A stretch of DNA of 34,237 nucleotides from contig BOAV01000020.1 of NCBI GenBank assembly GCA_026002045.1, forward strand, positions 1 to 34,237. Reading direction: 5' to 3'. This stretch comes from Spirochaetia bacterium. GTDB lineage: Bacteria; Spirochaetota; Spirochaetia; Treponematales; Breznakiellaceae. The notes beneath the pieces are model-generated. The model was not told where the DNA came from and did not search any database. It worked only from the letters and a program-made list of their open reading frames with translations. The position numbers and the translations under genes are program-made. Shown piece by piece: positions 1-8,067 of this stretch; the stretch's first letter is position 1, and the number at the start of each line of letters is the position of its first letter.

Positions 1-304
<304 letters not shown>

Positions 305-365
305 GGGGGTGTCAGGGGAATTCGTGACCCGCTTGCGGGGCATGAATTCCCCTGACAGGACCCCC
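305..365. terminator. large imperfect palindrome just downstream of the BASS gene
   Basis: A 13-base arm at 311-323 is perfectly complementary to 344-356. An inner CCCGC/GCGGG stem (328-332 with 335-339) closes on two bases, and an outer GGGGGT/ACCCCC pair (305-310 with 360-365) extends it across a 3-base bulge. It starts 2 bases past the stop codon of the minus-strand transporter gene, so it is well placed to end that transcript. No T run follows on either strand, so it may act as a factor-dependent terminator or an mRNA 3' stabiliser, or belong to a dispersed repeat family. Confidence 0.55.
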
Positions 366-367
366 AA

Positions 368-1369
368 TTATTCCTTTGCGTGCCCGTGGGCCGCCACGGT
401 TGCGGGGCATGGTACGCGCCGTAACAGCAGCCGTCCCATGGTTGCCGCCATGACCTGCTGGAACACGATCCCCAACAGGGCGGGGAGGGCCGCCGCTTCC
501 GGGAAAAATTCGATGGCGATGGTGGTGGCGGCGCTGATGTTCCGCAGGCCCGCGGAAAAGAAGATGGTGACCCGCTTTTCCGGGGAAAGCCGGCAGACAA
601 TGCCGACAATTTTGGAAAGCGCATATCCAAGGGCCGCGAAAAAAATACACATCCCGGCGACAAGCCATACCTTGGGCTCATCAAACCGGATCTTTGGGGC
701 AACCACGGAGGCGTTGGCGGCAATGACCAGGATCAGGCAGACCTTGGCCAGGGGATTAAGGTAGGGTGAGATGACCTGGGGCGCCTTTCCCCGGCTTATT
801 TCGTTTGCCGCCACGCCGATGATCGTGGGAACCACCACCATCATCACCAGTGAAATGGCAATCCCCGTCATGTCCAGGGCAATCCTGGTCCCCAGCAGCA
901 AGGACATGGTGCCTGGCACCACCAGGGGTGCCGCCAGGGTGTCCAGCAGGATCAGGGCCAGGGCCAGGGCGTTGTCCCCCCGAAAGATGGACACCCAAAT
1001 AAAGCCGGCCACTGCGGTGGGCGCAGAATAGAGCAGGACATAACCGGAAATGGTATCCGCATCTCCCGGAAAAACCAGGGTGGAGAAAAAGAGCGCCGCC
1101 AAAGGCATGAGTATATGGGCGGAAACAAAGGCAAACAGTATGGGCATGGGGTGACGGAGGGTAAGTACGAATTCCCGGGCCTTAAGCTTGAGCGCCCCCG
1201 ACAGGGTTATGAGCCCGAAGATCCAGGGAATATAGGGCCGCAGATGCACAAAAACCCGGGGCAGCAAAAATCCCAGGGCTACCCCGAAGGGGGTTAAAAC
1301 CGGCATGAGTTTTTCAAACCGGGCGTTCAGGGCAAGGGCAAAATCCAGGGGCCCCCGTTTATCATTCAT
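368..1369 (-). CDS. bile acid:sodium symporter (BASS) family permease
   Basis: This is a 333-residue integral membrane protein with about nine or ten hydrophobic segments spread along its length, the size and pattern of the BASS/SBF-like superfamily of Na+-coupled organic-anion transporters. The second half carries small-residue-rich stretches (around the FSAGLRNISAATT segment near residue 275) of the kind that form the crossing helices and Na+ site in this fold. The true substrate cannot be read from sequence; bacterial members move bile acids, pantoate, 2-keto acids or other organic acids. The start is the only Met in a sensible place, but the Shine-Dalgarno sequence is weak. It diverges from the sugar operon at 1463, with under 100 bases between them, and ends in a strong hairpin. 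It might export or import a metabolite of that operon, which is inference only. Confidence 0.8.
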   Translation of the reverse strand: MNDKRGPLDFALALNARFEKLMPVLTPFGVALGFLLPRVFVHLRPYIPWIFGLITLSGALKLKAREFVLTLRHPMPILFAFVSAHILMPLAALFFSTLVFPGDADTISGYVLLYSAPTAVAGFIWVSIFRGDNALALALILLDTLAAPLVVPGTMSLLLGTRIALDMTGIAISLVMMVVVPTIIGVAANEISRGKAPQVISPYLNPLAKVCLILVIAANASVVAPKIRFDEPKVWLVAGMCIFFAALGYALSKIVGIVCRLSPEKRVTIFFSAGLRNISAATTIAIEFFPEAAALPALLGIVFQQVMAATMGRLLLRRVPCPATVAAHGHAKE

Positions 1370-1401
1370 ATAAAGCTACTATAAATTTTTTTCTTCATTG
1401 G

Positions 1402-1432
1402 GTATACTACTATACAAGAAGCGGTTCCCGCT
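1402..1432. promoter_or_regulatory. short inverted repeats in the divergent region before the sugar operon
   Basis: GTATA at 1402-1406 pairs with TATAC at 1411-1415, and AGCGG at 1420-1424 pairs with CCGCT at 1428-1432, followed by a T-rich run. The pair sits between the divergently transcribed permease and transketolase genes. It could be an operator or a small attenuator; no regulator binding site was recognised. Confidence 0.3.
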
Positions 1433-1462
1433 CAATTTTTCCTATCCACCGGAGGCTCGCCC

Positions 1463-2299
1463 ATGGTAAATGATGATGTCATTAAAGAATTGAAGGCAAA
1501 GGCGCTTCAGTTTCGCTACGATTTGCTGGAAATGATCGGTATTGGTACCGCCGGCCACCTGGGGGGCTCCGCCTCCCTGGCGGAACTGATGGCGGTTCTC
1601 TATTTTTACCGCATGAATTTTGATAAAACTCGTCTTTCCGACCCCAAGCGGGACCGGCTGGTCCTTTCCAAGGGACACGCCGCCCTGATCCAGTATGCGG
1701 CGCTCTGCGAAAAGGGCTGCTTCCCCCGGGAAGAGCTCAAGCAGGTCAAAAAACTCAACGGCCTTTTACAGGGCCACCCGGACCTCTCCATCCCCGGCAT
1801 TGAAGCGGTCACCGGCTCATTGGGGCAGGGGCTTTCCGTTGCCCTCGGCATGGCCCTGGCCCTGCGGCTGGACAAGAGTCCGGCTAAGGTCTATGTGGTC
1901 ATGGGTGACGGGGAGCAGTCCGAAGGCCAGCTCTGGGAGGCGGCCATGGCGGCGGCCAACTTCAAGGTTGATAACCTTACCGCCTTTATCGACTGGAACA
2001 AGATACAGGCCACCGGCGCCACCGGCGACATCTTCAACAATCCCGATTTGGACAAGAAGTGGCGGGCCTTTGGCTGGGAAGTGATCCCCTGTCCCGGACA
2101 CGACATCCCAAAGATCATCGAAGCATTGGAACAGGCCGACAAGGTAAAGGGCAAACCGGCCCTCATCATCCTTGATACGGTTAAGGGCAAGGGATTCTCC
2201 TTTGCCGAAAATACCGCCGCCTACCATAACGGCATTCTGGATGAAAAGACATTCGCCCAGGCACTGAAAGAACTTGATGCGGCAAAGGGGGCCTTATAA
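1463..2299 (+). CDS. transketolase, N-terminal (thiamine pyrophosphate-binding) subunit
   Basis: This 278-residue protein matches the first half of transketolase: a GHLGGSAS segment near residue 31, and the TPP diphosphate/metal-binding motif GDGEQSEGQLWE near residue 148 followed by the usual ANFKVDNL. Split transketolases, with the N and C halves as separate proteins, are common in bacteria that carry an extra copy for sugar catabolism or for a specific pentose pathway. It pairs with the following gene, whose ATG overlaps this stop codon (TAATG), a sign of translational coupling and equimolar subunits. The start is supported by a GGAGG sequence at 1451-1455. Function: with its partner it transfers two-carbon ketol units between ketose and aldose phosphates in the cytoplasm. 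It is the first gene of an apparent five-gene operon running to 7173. Confidence 0.93.
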   Translation: MVNDDVIKELKAKALQFRYDLLEMIGIGTAGHLGGSASLAELMAVLYFYRMNFDKTRLSDPKRDRLVLSKGHAALIQYAALCEKGCFPREELKQVKKLNGLLQGHPDLSIPGIEAVTGSLGQGLSVALGMALALRLDKSPAKVYVVMGDGEQSEGQLWEAAMAAANFKVDNLTAFIDWNKIQATGATGDIFNNPDLDKKWRAFGWEVIPCPGHDIPKIIEALEQADKVKGKPALIILDTVKGKGFSFAENTAAYHNGILDEKTFAQALKELDAAKGAL

Positions 2300-3267
2300 T
2301 GGAAAAACTTAATCTGCGCAAAGCTTATGGAGAAGCCCTGGTTGCGGCGGGCAAAGCCAACAAGGACATCGTGGTCCTGGAGGCGGACCTGGGAAAATCC
2401 ACCATGTCCGCCATGTTCAAGGATGCCTATCCGGACCGCTATTTTGAAATGGGCATCGCCGAGCAGGACATGAGTTCCACCGCCGCCGGTTTCGCCCTGG
2501 CGGGGAAAATTCCCTTTACCGGCACCTTTGCGGTCTTCGCCGCCGGCCGGGCATATGACCAGATCCGCTGTTCCGTGGCGATCCCCCAGGCCAACGTCAA
2601 AATCTGCGGCTCAAGCTGCGGCCTCTCCGACTACGGGGATGGCAAAACCCACCAGTCCGTGGAGGACGGCAACATTATCCGGGCCATCCCCAACATGACG
2701 GTCCTCAACCCCTGCGACGCGGCGGAGGTGACCAAGATGGTTTCGGCCATGATCCGGTACAAGGGTCCGGTGTACATCCGTATCAACCGGAACGATCTCC
2801 CCGTGTTCACGCAGAGCGAGGGCGATTACCAGATCGGCAAGATATATCCGATTCTGGATACCGCTGAGGGTGCCGGTCCCGCGCCGGTGTGCATCTTTGC
2901 CACCGGGGTCATGGTGAGCAAGTCCGTGGAGGCGGCGGAGCTTCTTAAAAATGACGGCATTGCCGTGCAGGTGGTTAACGTGAGCACCCTCAAGCCCCTC
3001 TTAAAGGAAGAAGTTCTCAAGTACGCCAAGGGCCGCAAGGCAATCGTCACCGCGGAAGAGGCGGTCAAGACCGGCGGACTCGGCGGGACCATCGCTTCCA
3101 TCATTTTGGAAAATGCCGTGCCCGGCGAAGGGGCTATTCCTTTGCAGCAGGTCGGCATAGACGATATCTTCGGCACATCCGCCCGCAACTACGACGAGCT
3201 GCTGGAAAAATACGGACTCGCCGCAGGTGACGTATACAAGGCCGTGAAAAAGGCCCTTCACAAATAA
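2299..3267 (+). CDS. transketolase, C-terminal (pyrimidine-binding) subunit
   Basis: This 322-residue protein corresponds to the central and C-terminal transketolase domains. The EMGIAEQDM segment near residue 50 contains the conserved glutamate that activates TPP. It is followed by the GTFAVFAAGRAYDQIR and GDGKTHQSVED stretches typical of the transketolase/DXS superfamily pyrimidine-binding domain. The C-terminal third (from about residue 190) is the regulatory/dimerisation fold. Its ATG overlaps the stop of the N-terminal subunit gene by one base, so the two are coupled. It resembles transketolase rather than DXS because the total length of the two parts and the N-half motifs fit transketolase. 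A pentose-specific or dihydroxyacetone-type donor preference cannot be decided from sequence. Confidence 0.93.
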   Translation: MEKLNLRKAYGEALVAAGKANKDIVVLEADLGKSTMSAMFKDAYPDRYFEMGIAEQDMSSTAAGFALAGKIPFTGTFAVFAAGRAYDQIRCSVAIPQANVKICGSSCGLSDYGDGKTHQSVEDGNIIRAIPNMTVLNPCDAAEVTKMVSAMIRYKGPVYIRINRNDLPVFTQSEGDYQIGKIYPILDTAEGAGPAPVCIFATGVMVSKSVEAAELLKNDGIAVQVVNVSTLKPLLKEEVLKYAKGRKAIVTAEEAVKTGGLGGTIASIILENAVPGEGAIPLQQVGIDDIFGTSARNYDELLEKYGLAAGDVYKAVKKALHK

Positions 3268-3289
3268 ACTCAAACTTAAGGAGCATACT

Positions 3290-4171
3290 ATGATTGTCGG
3301 ATTTATCGGATTGGGAATTATGGGCCGGCCCATGGCGAAGAACTTGATCAGCGCTGGATACAAGCTGGTGGTGTATGATAAGTTTGCGAAGGTTGATGAC
3401 CTGGTGGCGCTGGGCGCGGAGAAGGGAACCTCCAACAAGGATGTGGCTTCCCGCTGTGATGTTATTATTACCATGCTGCCCAACTCCCCCCATGTGAAGG
3501 AAGCCATCCTCGGCTCCGGGGGCGTGATCGAGGGGATCAAGTCCGGGGCCGCCGTGGTGGACATGAGTTCCATTGCCCCCGCCGCTTCGCAGGAAGTGGG
3601 GGCCGCCCTCAAGGCCAAGGGGGTGAATTTCCTTGATGCCCCGGTTTCCGGCGGGGAGCCCAAGGCCATTGATGGCAGCTTGGCGATCATGGTCGGCGGT
3701 GACAAAAAAACCTTTGACACGGTAAAGCCCATTCTGGAAAAGATGGGTTCCTCGGTGGTGCTGGTGGGGGACATCGGCGCGGGCAATGTGACCAAACTTG
3801 CCAATCAGATCGTGGTGGCCCTCAACATCGCCGCGGTTTCCGAAGCCTTTACCCTGGCAACCAAGGCCGGGGTAAAACCCCAGGCGGTTTTTGACGCCAT
3901 CAAGGGCGGCCTCGCGGGTTCCACCGTAATGAACGCCAAGGTTCCCATGATCCTGGACGGTAACTTCAAGCCCGGCTTCCGCATCGAACTTCATATTAAA
4001 GATTTGCAGAACGCCCTGGACACCGCCCACAATCTGGGTGTCCCCATCCCCCTTACCGCCGAAGTAATGGAGACCCTCCAGGGCCTCAAGAACGACGGTT
4101 TCGCCGCGAACGATCACAGCGCCATTGTCCGGCACTACGAAAAACTCGCCAAAATAGAGGTCAGAAAGTAA
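3290..4171 (+). CDS. 2-hydroxy-3-oxopropionate reductase / 3-hydroxyisobutyrate dehydrogenase family protein
   Basis: This 293-residue beta-hydroxyacid dehydrogenase has an N-terminal Rossmann fold with GLGIMGRPMA at residues 6-15, the substrate-binding DAPVSGGEPKA signature near residue 118, and the catalytic lysine in the GNVTKLANQ motif (Lys169). Family members reduce tartronate semialdehyde to glycerate or oxidise 3-hydroxyisobutyrate with NAD(P). In this carbohydrate operon, reduction of a short sugar-acid semialdehyde is the likelier role, but substrate choice is inference. An AAGGAG sequence lies 9 bases before the ATG. It follows the transketolase C subunit by 22 bases, so it is surely co-transcribed. 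Related gamma-hydroxybutyrate or succinic-semialdehyde reductases are alternatives. Confidence 0.88.
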   Translation: MIVGFIGLGIMGRPMAKNLISAGYKLVVYDKFAKVDDLVALGAEKGTSNKDVASRCDVIITMLPNSPHVKEAILGSGGVIEGIKSGAAVVDMSSIAPAASQEVGAALKAKGVNFLDAPVSGGEPKAIDGSLAIMVGGDKKTFDTVKPILEKMGSSVVLVGDIGAGNVTKLANQIVVALNIAAVSEAFTLATKAGVKPQAVFDAIKGGLAGSTVMNAKVPMILDGNFKPGFRIELHIKDLQNALDTAHNLGVPIPLTAEVMETLQGLKNDGFAANDHSAIVRHYEKLAKIEVRK

Positions 4172-4175
4172 GAGG

Positions 4176-4259
4176 AACCACAGAGGACACAGAGGGGAAT
4201 ATAAATTTTTTCTCTTCCTCTGTGAACTCTGTGTTCTTTCCTCTGTGCCCTCTGTGGTT
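4176..4259. repeat. inverted ACCACAGAGGACACAGAGG-type repeat in the operon spacer
   Basis: A 20-base arm at 4176-4195 is complementary to 4240-4259 with one mismatch. Further CCTCTGTGAACTCTGTGT units lie inside at 4217-4234. The short CACAGAGG unit therefore occurs several times in both orientations, forming a long hairpin between two co-directional genes. I recall this CACAGAGGACACAGAGG family as a dispersed intergenic repeat in many unrelated environmental bacteria. The structure could damp read-through or stabilise the upstream mRNA. Confidence 0.7.
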
Positions 4260-4281
4260 AAATATTGGAAGGGAGTGAGAT

Positions 4282-5046
4282 ATGCGTGCGGAATACCGTT
4301 TGGAAAAGAAAGTTGCATTAATTACCGGCGCGGCCCAGGGACTGGGCGCCGCTATCGCAAGCCGTTTTGCCGAAGAAGGGGCAATAGTATTTCTGGGGGA
4401 CCTTAATGCCGAAGTTGGTAGTAATACTGTGGAAGCCATTAAGTCCAGGGGCGGCAAGGCCTTTTTTCTTACCCTGAATGTCACCAATGAACAGAGCTGG
4501 ATCGATGCCTTTGCCGCTATTGAAAAAGAATCGGGCCGGCTCGACATCCTGGTAAACAATGCGGGGATCAATATCCGGGAACCCATCGAGGAAATGAAGG
4601 CTGAAAACTTCGACGCCATGCTGGGAGTCAACGTGAAGGGGCCCTTCCTGGGTACCAAGCACGCCATCCCCCTGCTCCGCAAAAGCGGGGGCGGCTCCAT
4701 CATCAACATGTCATCGGTCTGCGGCCTGGTCGGTCACCGTTACACCACCGAAGCCTACACGGTCACCAAGGGCGCAGTAACACTGCTCACCAAAACCATT
4801 GCGGTCCGCTACGCAAAAGACAACATCCGGTGCAACAGCATCCACCCCAGCACGGTGGAAACCGATTTGGTGGCGGAACGGCTCAAGGACCCCCAGTTCC
4901 GTTCTGAACGGCTCGGCGAAGTTCCCCTGGGCCGCCTCGCCACTGCGGCGGATGTGTCCAACGCGGCGCTTTTCCTCGCCTCCGATGAAGCGGCATTTAT
5001 CAACGGCGTCGCCTTTCCCGTAGACGGCGGAACTACCGCGGATTAA
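4282..5046 (+). CDS. SDR-family NAD(P)-dependent oxidoreductase
   Basis: This 254-residue classical short-chain dehydrogenase/reductase has the cofactor motif TGAAQGLG near residue 16, the NNAG motif near residue 92, and the catalytic Ser with YTVTK (Tyr159, Lys163). The C-terminal VDGG signature also fits. An Asp after the second strand (FLGDLN) suggests preference for NAD over NADP. Many sugar-catabolic operons carry such an enzyme as a gluconate 5-dehydrogenase, a 2-deoxygluconate dehydrogenase or a pentitol/aldose dehydrogenase, but the precise substrate is not readable. It lies between the hydroxyacid reductase and the GH3 glycosidase; the spacer before it carries the CACAGAGG inverted repeat. 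Confidence 0.88.
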   Translation: MRAEYRLEKKVALITGAAQGLGAAIASRFAEEGAIVFLGDLNAEVGSNTVEAIKSRGGKAFFLTLNVTNEQSWIDAFAAIEKESGRLDILVNNAGINIREPIEEMKAENFDAMLGVNVKGPFLGTKHAIPLLRKSGGGSIINMSSVCGLVGHRYTTEAYTVTKGAVTLLTKTIAVRYAKDNIRCNSIHPSTVETDLVAERLKDPQFRSERLGEVPLGRLATAADVSNAALFLASDEAAFINGVAFPVDGGTTAD

Positions 5047-5058
5047 AGAAGGTCAAAC

Positions 5059-7173
5059 ATGACGGAAGAAAAACGGCAGAATTACGCGGAAAAGGCTAAA
5101 AACCTTGTCGCCAAAATGACGGTGGAGGAACAGGCGGCGCAGCTTCTCTTTGATGCCCCGGCGATTCCGCGCCTTAATGTGCCTGAATACAACTGGTGGA
5201 ACGAGGCCCTCCACGGCGTGGCCCGCGCGGGGGTTGCCACGAGTTTTCCCCAGGCGATTGGCCTCGCGGCCATGTTCGATACGGAACTGCTTCAAGAAAT
5301 CGGCGATGTTATCGCCACCGAAGGCCGGGCGAAGTACAACGCCAACAGCGCCAAGGGTGACCGGGGCATTTACAAGGGCCTCACCTTTTGGTCTCCCAAT
5401 GTGAATATTTTCCGGGACCCCCGCTGGGGCCGGGGACATGAAACCTACGGGGAAGATCCCTATTTAACGAGCCGCCTGGGTGTAGCCTTTATCAAGGGCC
5501 TCCAGGGTGACGGGGATGTGCTCAAGTCCGCGGCCTGCGCCAAACATTTTGCGGTCCACTCAGGCCCGGAGGCGTTGCGCCACAAGTTTGACGCCCGGGT
5601 AAGCGAGAAGGACCTTTGGGAAACCTACCTCCCCGCCTTTGAAGCCTGCGTAACCGAGGCGGATGTGGAAGCGGTGATGGGCGCCTATAACCGGACCCAG
5701 GGGGAGCCCTGCTGCGGATCAGAATTACTGTTGCGGCAAATTCTCCGGGGCAAGTGGAACTTTAAGGGCCACGTTGTTTCCGACTGCTGGGCGATCCGGG
5801 ACTTCCACGAGAACCACCGGGTAACCAATTCCGCCCAGGAATCAGCCGCCCTGGCCCTCAAGGCCGGCTGCGATGTGAACTGCGGCTGCGTATACGCCCA
5901 GCTCATGGATTCCTACAAACACAAACTGGTGACCGCAGAGCAGATCGCCGAATCCGCGGTCCGGCTCTTTACCACCCGCTACAAGTTGGGCCTGTTTGAT
6001 GGAAGTGAATTCGACAAAATCCCCTACGAAGAAAATGACAGTCCCGCCCATAACGCCCTTGCGCTTAAGGCGGCGGAACAGGGAATAGTATTACTGAAGA
6101 ATGAGGGCATCCTGCCCCTGAAAAAAGAAACCCTGCGCAGTATTGCTGTTATCGGCCCCAATGCCGACAGCCGCATTGCCCTGAAGGGCAACTACTACGG
6201 AACCCCCTCCCGGTACATCACCGTCCTTGATGGCATCCGCTGTCTGGCGGGGGACAAGGTGCGGATCAATTATTCCGAAGGCTGCCATATCACGAAGGAC
6301 CGGATGGAGCACCTTGCCCGGTCCGATGATCGCATTGCCGAGGCGCTTACCGCCGCGGAACACAGCGATGTGGTGATCCTCTGCCTTGGTCTGGACGAAA
6401 CCCTGGAAGGGGAAGAGGGGGACGCCAGTAATGCCTCCGCTTCCGGTGACAAGCGGGACCTCCTGCTGCCCGCTCCCCAGCGCAAACTGCTGGAAGCGGT
6501 CTGCGGAACCGGGAAGCCCGTGGTGCTCTGCCTTCTGGCGGGAAGTTCCATGGACCTCCAGTACGCGGACGCCCACTGCAAGGGCATCCTCAACCTCTGG
6601 TATCCCGGCGCCCAGGGCGGGCTCGCCGCGGCGCGCATCCTCTTTGGTGAAGTATCCCCCTCGGGCAAACTGCCGGTAACCTTCTACCGCAGCACCGAGG
6701 ACCTTCCCCCTTTCGAGGACTACGCCATGCGGGGCCGCACCTACCGTTACTATCAGGGCGAAACGCTGTACCCCTTTGGTTACGGCCTGGTTTACGGCGA
6801 TGTATATGCCGAATCCACGGCCCTTGCCGGAAACGCCTCGGCGGAAAGCGGCGCGAAACTGCGGATCAAACTTAAGAACAACAGTAAAACTGCGGTTCAG
6901 GATGTGCTGCAGGTGTACGTCAAACCCCTTGACAGTCCCTTTGCCCCGCCGAACCCCAGCCTCTGCGCGTTCAACAAGGTAAGCCTCGCCGCCGGTGAAA
7001 GCCGGGAGTTTGAGCTTGTTGTACCGGGCCGGGCTTTTACGGTGGTGGACGACTCAGGCAGCCGCGTGTCAGGGGGAAAGCGTTACTGTTTCTACGCAGG
7101 CTTTGGCCAACCGGACACCCGCACCGAGGCCCTGACCGGGCATAAGAGCGCGGCGGTAGAAATAAGCCTGTAG
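5059..7173 (+). CDS. glycoside hydrolase family 3 beta-glucosidase/beta-xylosidase
   Basis: This 704-residue GH3 enzyme has the (alpha/beta)8 domain at about 15-310, with the catalytic nucleophile Asp242 in VVSDCWAI and the KHF/H substrate-binding residues near 160. A GH3 C-terminal alpha/beta sandwich follows (about 345-590, with the GNYYGTPSR stretch usual in xylosidase-like members). A fibronectin-III-like domain ends it (about 610-695). There is no signal peptide, so it should act on imported oligosaccharides in the cytoplasm. It is the last gene of the operon that begins at 1463, 12 bases after the SDR stop and preceded by an AAGGTC-type ribosome site. Co-expression with transketolase suggests xylo- or gluco-oligosaccharide breakdown. 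Exact linkage specificity is undecided. Confidence 0.92.
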   Translation: MTEEKRQNYAEKAKNLVAKMTVEEQAAQLLFDAPAIPRLNVPEYNWWNEALHGVARAGVATSFPQAIGLAAMFDTELLQEIGDVIATEGRAKYNANSAKGDRGIYKGLTFWSPNVNIFRDPRWGRGHETYGEDPYLTSRLGVAFIKGLQGDGDVLKSAACAKHFAVHSGPEALRHKFDARVSEKDLWETYLPAFEACVTEADVEAVMGAYNRTQGEPCCGSELLLRQILRGKWNFKGHVVSDCWAIRDFHENHRVTNSAQESAALALKAGCDVNCGCVYAQLMDSYKHKLVTAEQIAESAVRLFTTRYKLGLFDGSEFDKIPYEENDSPAHNALALKAAEQGIVLLKNEGILPLKKETLRSIAVIGPNADSRIALKGNYYGTPSRYITVLDGIRCLAGDKVRINYSEGCHITKDRMEHLARSDDRIAEALTAAEHSDVVILCLGLDETLEGEEGDASNASASGDKRDLLLPAPQRKLLEAVCGTGKPVVLCLLAGSSMDLQYADAHCKGILNLWYPGAQGGLAAARILFGEVSPSGKLPVTFYRSTEDLPPFEDYAMRGRTYRYYQGETLYPFGYGLVYGDVYAESTALAGNASAESGAKLRIKLKNNSKTAVQDVLQVYVKPLDSPFAPPNPSLCAFNKVSLAAGESREFELVVPGRAFTVVDDSGSRVSGGKRYCFYAGFGQPDTRTEALTGHKSAAVEISL

Positions 7174-7264
7174 GACGGGTTTGGTTATACTTAACAAAAT
7201 CACACCTTAGTCAATCCGCCTTCCCGCAAAGTATGCCACGCCTTCTCTGCTTTTCCACACAGTC

Positions 7265-7293
7265 ACCCCCGTTTTGTGTCATCTATTTTCGTA
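7265..7293 (+). promoter_or_regulatory. SigI-type promoter before sigI (ACCCCC-N19-CGTA)
   Basis: ACCCCC at 7265-7270 is followed after exactly 19 bases by CGTA at 7290-7293 and then TCCT. The same arrangement, with GTTTTG after the C run and CGTATCCT at the downstream element, recurs at 8742-8771. Promoters of SigI-family sigma factors are described with a C-rich -35 (ACCCCC) and a CGAA/CGWA -10. A start site near 7300 would give a 45-base leader to sigI. This fits autoregulation. Confidence 0.65.
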
Positions 7294-7344
7294 TCCTGCA
7301 AGAAGGGCGGAATTTTGCCGATAAAAAGAGTAAAGGGCGGTTTT

Positions 7345-8067
7345 ATGGAAGAACAGGTAGTTTTGCAGAGACAATTAGCCGTAGAGGTACAACTTGCCAA
7401 AACGGATAAACACGCCCTTAATACCCTGCTCCATGATTATATGCCCTTTATCAAAAAGTGCGTGTCGGATGTTTTCTTCAAAGGACAATCAAAAGAGGAC
7501 AACCTTACCGATGCCATGCTTGCCTTTGCCCACAGCGTCCAAACATATAATCCCGAACACGGCGCGTTTATTCAGTATGCGGCGGTAGTAATCCACAACC
7601 GCCTCATCGACAACGCCCGAAAAGAAATCGCCCTACAAAAACCCCTGTTTTCATTATCTGCCAAGGTAGATGAAAAAGATATAACCTGGGAAGCGGATAC
7701 GGCGCGGCAGGTCTACAACCGTGCGGAAGAGGAAAACAATTTACGATTTGAAATTGAAGCCGTTAACACTGAATTTTCGGAATACGGCTTTTCGTGGGCG
7801 GCGCTGTTAAAAAACTGCCCCAAACAGGAACGTTCCCGCCGTATCTGCCAGCGCATTGCCGCAGCCGTGCGGGAAAATCCCGAACTGTTCGCCGGTATGC
7901 TCAAGACCCGCCAGCTTCCGGTAACGCGTCTTGCAGAAACCTTTCCCCGGAAGGCGCTGGAAAAATACCGTCAATATATTGTCTCTCTCATCATACTGGC
8001 TTCGGGGGATTATCCGTATGTGTATTCTTTTGTCCCGCAATTTTTTTCCGGGGAGGAAACTGTATGA
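7345..8067 (+). CDS. sigI: RNA polymerase sigma factor, SigI family
   Basis: This 240-residue protein shows sigma-70 region 2 at about residues 23-94 (LLHDYMPFIKKC, DAMLAFAHSVQTYNPEHGAF, IHNRLIDNARKE). Its C-terminal domain at about 135-231 is specific to SigI (SEYGFSW, PRKALEKYRQYIVSLIILASGDYPY) and replaces a normal region 4. SigI is known from Bacillus and clostridia, where it responds to heat, envelope stress or polysaccharides and is held by the membrane anti-sigma RsgI. An in-frame GTG at 7276 lies within the proposed promoter, so the ATG at 7345, behind an AAAGGGCGG sequence, is chosen. It overlaps the next gene by ATGA, the usual sigI-rsgI arrangement. Acquisition from Firmicutes is inferred from the family's known distribution. 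Confidence 0.88.
   Translation: MEEQVVLQRQLAVEVQLAKTDKHALNTLLHDYMPFIKKCVSDVFFKGQSKEDNLTDAMLAFAHSVQTYNPEHGAFIQYAAVVIHNRLIDNARKEIALQKPLFSLSAKVDEKDITWEADTARQVYNRAEEENNLRFEIEAVNTEFSEYGFSWAALLKNCPKQERSRRICQRIAAAVRENPELFAGMLKTRQLPVTRLAETFPRKALEKYRQYIVSLIILASGDYPYVYSFVPQFFSGEETV

Noticed and set aside
4176..4259. CRISPR array
   Set aside because: The repeated units are short, in both orientations, without regular spacers or cas genes nearby.
3134..4318. 394-codon minus-strand open frame opposite the reductase
   Set aside because: It mirrors transketolase and reductase genes with strong catalytic motifs, so it is a shadow frame caused by high GC.
7276..7344. Longer GTG start for sigI
   Set aside because: It falls inside the proposed promoter and lacks a ribosome site. 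The ATG at 7345 has one and aligns with the family N-terminus.
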